From the NCBI GenBank assembly GCA_002439165.1, contig DJTE01000020.1:38963-102962 (forward strand): a stretch of DNA of 64,000 nt, read 5' to 3'. The DNA comes from Chryseobacterium indologenes. GTDB taxonomy: Bacteria > Bacteroidota > Bacteroidia > Flavobacteriales > Weeksellaceae. Positions 61,806 through 64,000 of this stretch are shown one piece after another. The notes under the pieces were generated by a model that made no database searches, was not told the origin of the DNA, and worked only from the letters and a program-made list of their open reading frames with translations. The stretch's first letter is position 1. Each line of letters starts with the position of its first letter. A program made the position numbers and the translations under genes.

Positions 61806-62279
61806 CTATCTTCCTTTCTCGCCCAAAATAGCCCTCTTCTGTGCCATTACATATCCGTAATGAAGGCTTTCATGCATATTGTTGAAGATGATTGCATCCT
61901 GTATGCTTTTCAGATCCATCCCGAAACTGGTGGTATAGGGAGTATAATCAGAAAAAAAATCACTGTCATAGTCTTTCATCAGTATCTTTGATGTTTCTGT
62001 AAGCAGGAATTCCAGATCTTCTACTTCCGATTTCTGAACATTTAAATTGGGAAGAGTTCCTTTTTTGTACGTTTCAATCCAGTATTTATCTATTCTGAAA
62101 GGATTTCCGCTCAGGTAATAATGCAGGAGCTGCTGCGTAGCAACCGTATGGGCAATATTCCAGTAAATATTATTGTTGAAACCGTCGGGAATCAGCAGAA
62201 GATCATCATGAGACGTGTTCTGAAGGATCTCCAAAAGGTTCTTTCTTACTTGTCTGTGGGCTTGAAAATGATAATTCAT
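61806..62279 (-). CDS. DinB family protein
   Basis: This encodes 157 residues from ATG 62279 (an in-frame TTG at 62303 is less likely). The four-helix DinB fold is suggested by NYHFQAHRQVRKNLLEIL and the metal-ligand His in NIYWNIAHTVATQQLLHYYL and NNMHESLHYGYVMAQKR. Those three His positions are the usual divalent-metal site. DinB-like proteins include thiol-S-transferases; the substrate is unknown. Confidence 0.8.
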   Translation of the reverse strand: MNYHFQAHRQVRKNLLEILQNTSHDDLLLIPDGFNNNIYWNIAHTVATQQLLHYYLSGNPFRIDKYWIETYKKGTLPNLNVQKSEVEDLEFLLTETSKILMKDYDSDFFSDYTPYTTSFGMDLKSIQDAIIFNNMHESLHYGYVMAQKRAILGEKGR

Positions 62280-62436
62280 TTTGCAAAAATTTTTAATCTC
62301 CAAAAATAGTTTAATAAACTGGAAATGACAATTTTTTGGTGTAATGATTGAATTAAAAGTTCTTAAATCCTGAAAAAATATATTAATTACTGTTCGTTTT
62401 TTGAAGGCAAGACCGAAAGGTATGGGTAGCTCTACG

Positions 62437-62471
62437 AAAAAAAACTCCCTTCGGGAACAGTCGGAAGGAGC
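62437..62471 (-). terminator. Terminator after the PNGase F-like gene
   Basis: Read on the minus strand: CTCCTTCCGA...CCCGAAGGGAG (imperfect stem) followed by eight T residues. It is about 70 bp past the stop at 62541. Confidence 0.6.
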
Positions 62472-62540
62472 TTCTGTTGTTTTAGGTTAGGTAATCTTTG
62501 AATGCTGCTTTATTCCGGTAGGGGCTGGCAGCATGAAAAA

Positions 62541-63878
62541 TTATTTTCTGATGATTTTATGTTTGAAACGGGTTCCGTCTTTCAGAACGATATTCAGCAG
62601 GTAGACACCTTTAGGGTAAGATGATAGATCAACAGAGTTTTGTCCGCGGCTTTCAGATAATTTTTTACCATCCATACTGAAGAGGGTTAATGAAGCTGCG
62701 TCTGTTTTTGATCTTACGGTAACAAAGTCTGAAGTTGGATTCGGGTATATGCTTACATCTGTTGTTTTAATATCTTTCACGTCCAGTGCTCCGCTGTTTT
62801 TATTCTGGATATATACCGATAAAATGATATCTCCCTGCTGTTGGTTGAAAACAGCAGTCGGAACCGTATGTTTAAGAGTATGGCTGCCGGCAGTCATAGT
62901 AGGGATGGTAAAACTTCTGATGGGTACGGAATTTCCGGGGCACCAGTTATTCCATGAGGTCCACTGCGCTGTTGTTTGGGGGGAGGCTCCATAAATACCG
63001 TTCCCCTGGGTATTGTATACCCTGAATGGTTCACAGGAAATTCCTCCGGGAGTATAGGTGAGCATCTGCACATCGTCCACATAGGTGTAGTTTTGTCTTC
63101 TTACATATTCTTCACCACCATTGTTTGCTCCATGAGGAGTGGATATAACGAAAAATCGGGCATCGGTAACGGGGTTGGGAAGATTGAACGTGACAATTCT
63201 TACGGTTTCGCCGGGAACATCGGTGTTGTTGTAATTGTTAAGCGAATTGCTGCTTAGTAAAGGTACCAGATTATTGTATCCTGCCGGAGCGGGTGCACCG
63301 GTGTCTGTTGAAAAGAAAGTAAGAGTTCCGGAAAAAACATCAGTTCTGCCGGAACATCCTGCAACCTGGGTCTGGGCAGCATAGGGAACGCCAAAAACAT
63401 CCAGTTCCATATAAAGATCATAAGTGCTCCGCAGGGTGCTGTCATGAAATACATCATACAGGTTGCTCAGGTTATAGGTATAAGGAACTTCTGCGGGAGA
63501 GAGGTTCTTATTCATAAACGGTGTAATGTATCTGGCTACTTCAATTCTTTTTACATTGGGGTCACTTTCAGTATAAGTAGGCTGGTTTTTAGGAACCATA
63601 GCTAAATAAACACTTCCTATCCTGTCGTAATTATCACATAAGGCTCCAATGGTTACCCGCATGGCAATCTTTTTTTTTAAAGAATCGAGTTCTGCATCGG
63701 TAAGTTTCCTGGTGTATCTGGCATTCGACAGTCTGATCAGTCCCGGAGGAACCGGTTCGGACACCAGGGGGGCATAACCGTCATAATAAACTGCCTGGGA
63801 GATAACATTAGTCCTTGTTGTCTGTGATTGTACAAGACCCGTAAAAAAAACGCTTAAAAAAAATAGCTTTTTGTACAT
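62541..63878 (-). CDS. Secreted PNGase F-like protein with T9SS sorting domain
   Basis: This encodes 445 residues with a signal peptide ending near GLVQSQ. The middle resembles the C-terminal lectin-like/catalytic bowl of peptide-N-glycosidase F, with GEEYVRRQNYTYVDDVQML, WNNWCPGNSVPIRSFTIP and MTAGSHTLKHTVPT. The end is a T9SS type A sorting domain (VSIYPNPTSDFVTVRS, DLSSYPKGVYLLNIVLKDG, KIIRK). So the protein is exported by the gliding/T9SS machinery and either released or held on the surface. It may release N-glycans or bind them; the activity is unproven. Confidence 0.85.
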   Translation of the reverse strand: MYKKLFFLSVFFTGLVQSQTTRTNVISQAVYYDGYAPLVSEPVPPGLIRLSNARYTRKLTDAELDSLKKKIAMRVTIGALCDNYDRIGSVYLAMVPKNQPTYTESDPNVKRIEVARYITPFMNKNLSPAEVPYTYNLSNLYDVFHDSTLRSTYDLYMELDVFGVPYAAQTQVAGCSGRTDVFSGTLTFFSTDTGAPAPAGYNNLVPLLSSNSLNNYNNTDVPGETVRIVTFNLPNPVTDARFFVISTPHGANNGGEEYVRRQNYTYVDDVQMLTYTPGGISCEPFRVYNTQGNGIYGASPQTTAQWTSWNNWCPGNSVPIRSFTIPTMTAGSHTLKHTVPTAVFNQQQGDIILSVYIQNKNSGALDVKDIKTTDVSIYPNPTSDFVTVRSKTDAASLTLFSMDGKKLSESRGQNSVDLSSYPKGVYLLNIVLKDGTRFKHKIIRK

Positions 63879-64000
63879 ATCGTTGGTGTTTGATACAAAT
63901 ATATTAAATTATGTGTTTGTATGTATTTTTTTTATTATTTAATTTTTAAAATTACAACTTTTTGTTTGTGAAATATGTAAAATATACATGATTAATGGTG
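63879..64000. promoter_or_regulatory. Promoter region of the PNGase F-like gene
   Basis: On the minus strand TATATTTG (63896-63903) is a perfect TAnnTTTG, 17 bp before the start codon. The rest is AT-rich to the window end, with no gene seen. Confidence 0.5.

Noticed and set aside
1..64000. CRISPR arrays, rRNA genes, transposases, integrases
   Set aside because: No regularly spaced repeats, rRNA segments or recognisable transposase/integrase frames were found on either strand.

Overview
The window looks like a chromosomal segment from a Bacteroidota bacterium of the Flavobacteriia, most like Chryseobacterium or a near relative in the Weeksellaceae. The reasons are TAnnTTTG-type -7 promoter elements, a type IX secretion (T9SS) C-terminal sorting domain, a PNGase F-like secreted enzyme, DUF6263, DUF4834 and DUF2652-type proteins, a fused O-/N-acyltransferase of the aminolipid type, and a short GG-leader peptide. 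The species is inferred from gene content only.

Layout. Positions 1-3.1 kb carry the end of an unrecognised large protein followed by four small same-strand genes. One is SMI1/KNR4-like and the last is frameshifted, so the set resembles a polymorphic-toxin/immunity locus. Positions 3.2-10.2 kb carry secreted and regulatory genes: a TPR protein, an AraC regulator, an S41 peptidase, an alpha/beta hydrolase and a predicted zinc peptidase.

Positions 10.4-39.4 kb are dominated by metal (mainly copper) handling. There are two AraC regulators, each with an N-terminal heavy-metal-associated (HMA) domain. With them are a CopA-type P1B ATPase, a cation diffusion facilitator, an RND efflux triad, two MFS exporters, two free HMA chaperones, a CPMHPEV-type metal-binding protein, a beta-barrel protein, two DUF3347 proteins, a TRASH/YHS-type lipoprotein, a CxxCH haem-binding protein, and a multicopper oxidase fused to a CopB-like outer-membrane barrel. 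Interleaved are fbaB, a Crp/Fnr regulator, two paralogous secreted proteins, an EreA/ChaN-like protein and a low-GC insertion. A tRNA-Phe marks the right edge.

The main discovery is a 33-bp sequence element upstream of seven metal-cluster promoters (copA, the RND operon, both HMA chaperones, an MFS exporter, the CPMHPEV protein and the DUF3347/multicopper-oxidase operon). In six of the seven it starts exactly 59 bp upstream of the TTTG of the -7 box, and in the seventh 58 bp. It contains a 21-bp-spaced (A/G)(C/T)AA-type direct repeat and is a plausible operator for the HMA-AraC regulators. The sites fall into a CCGG class and an AAG class, and there are two regulator paralogs.

Positions 39.5-64 kb are mostly core metabolism and envelope genes: fused acyltransferase, lysC, fbp-menC, glnS, oleate hydratase, ypdA, a glycosyltransferase with a YfhO-family membrane protein, rlmB, DinB and a PNGase F-like T9SS cargo. 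Hidden antisense to menC's downstream gap, too short for usual ORF cut-offs, is a 55-residue bacteriocin-like peptide with a KGG leader and six cysteines. No CRISPR array, integrase, transposase or rRNA was seen.
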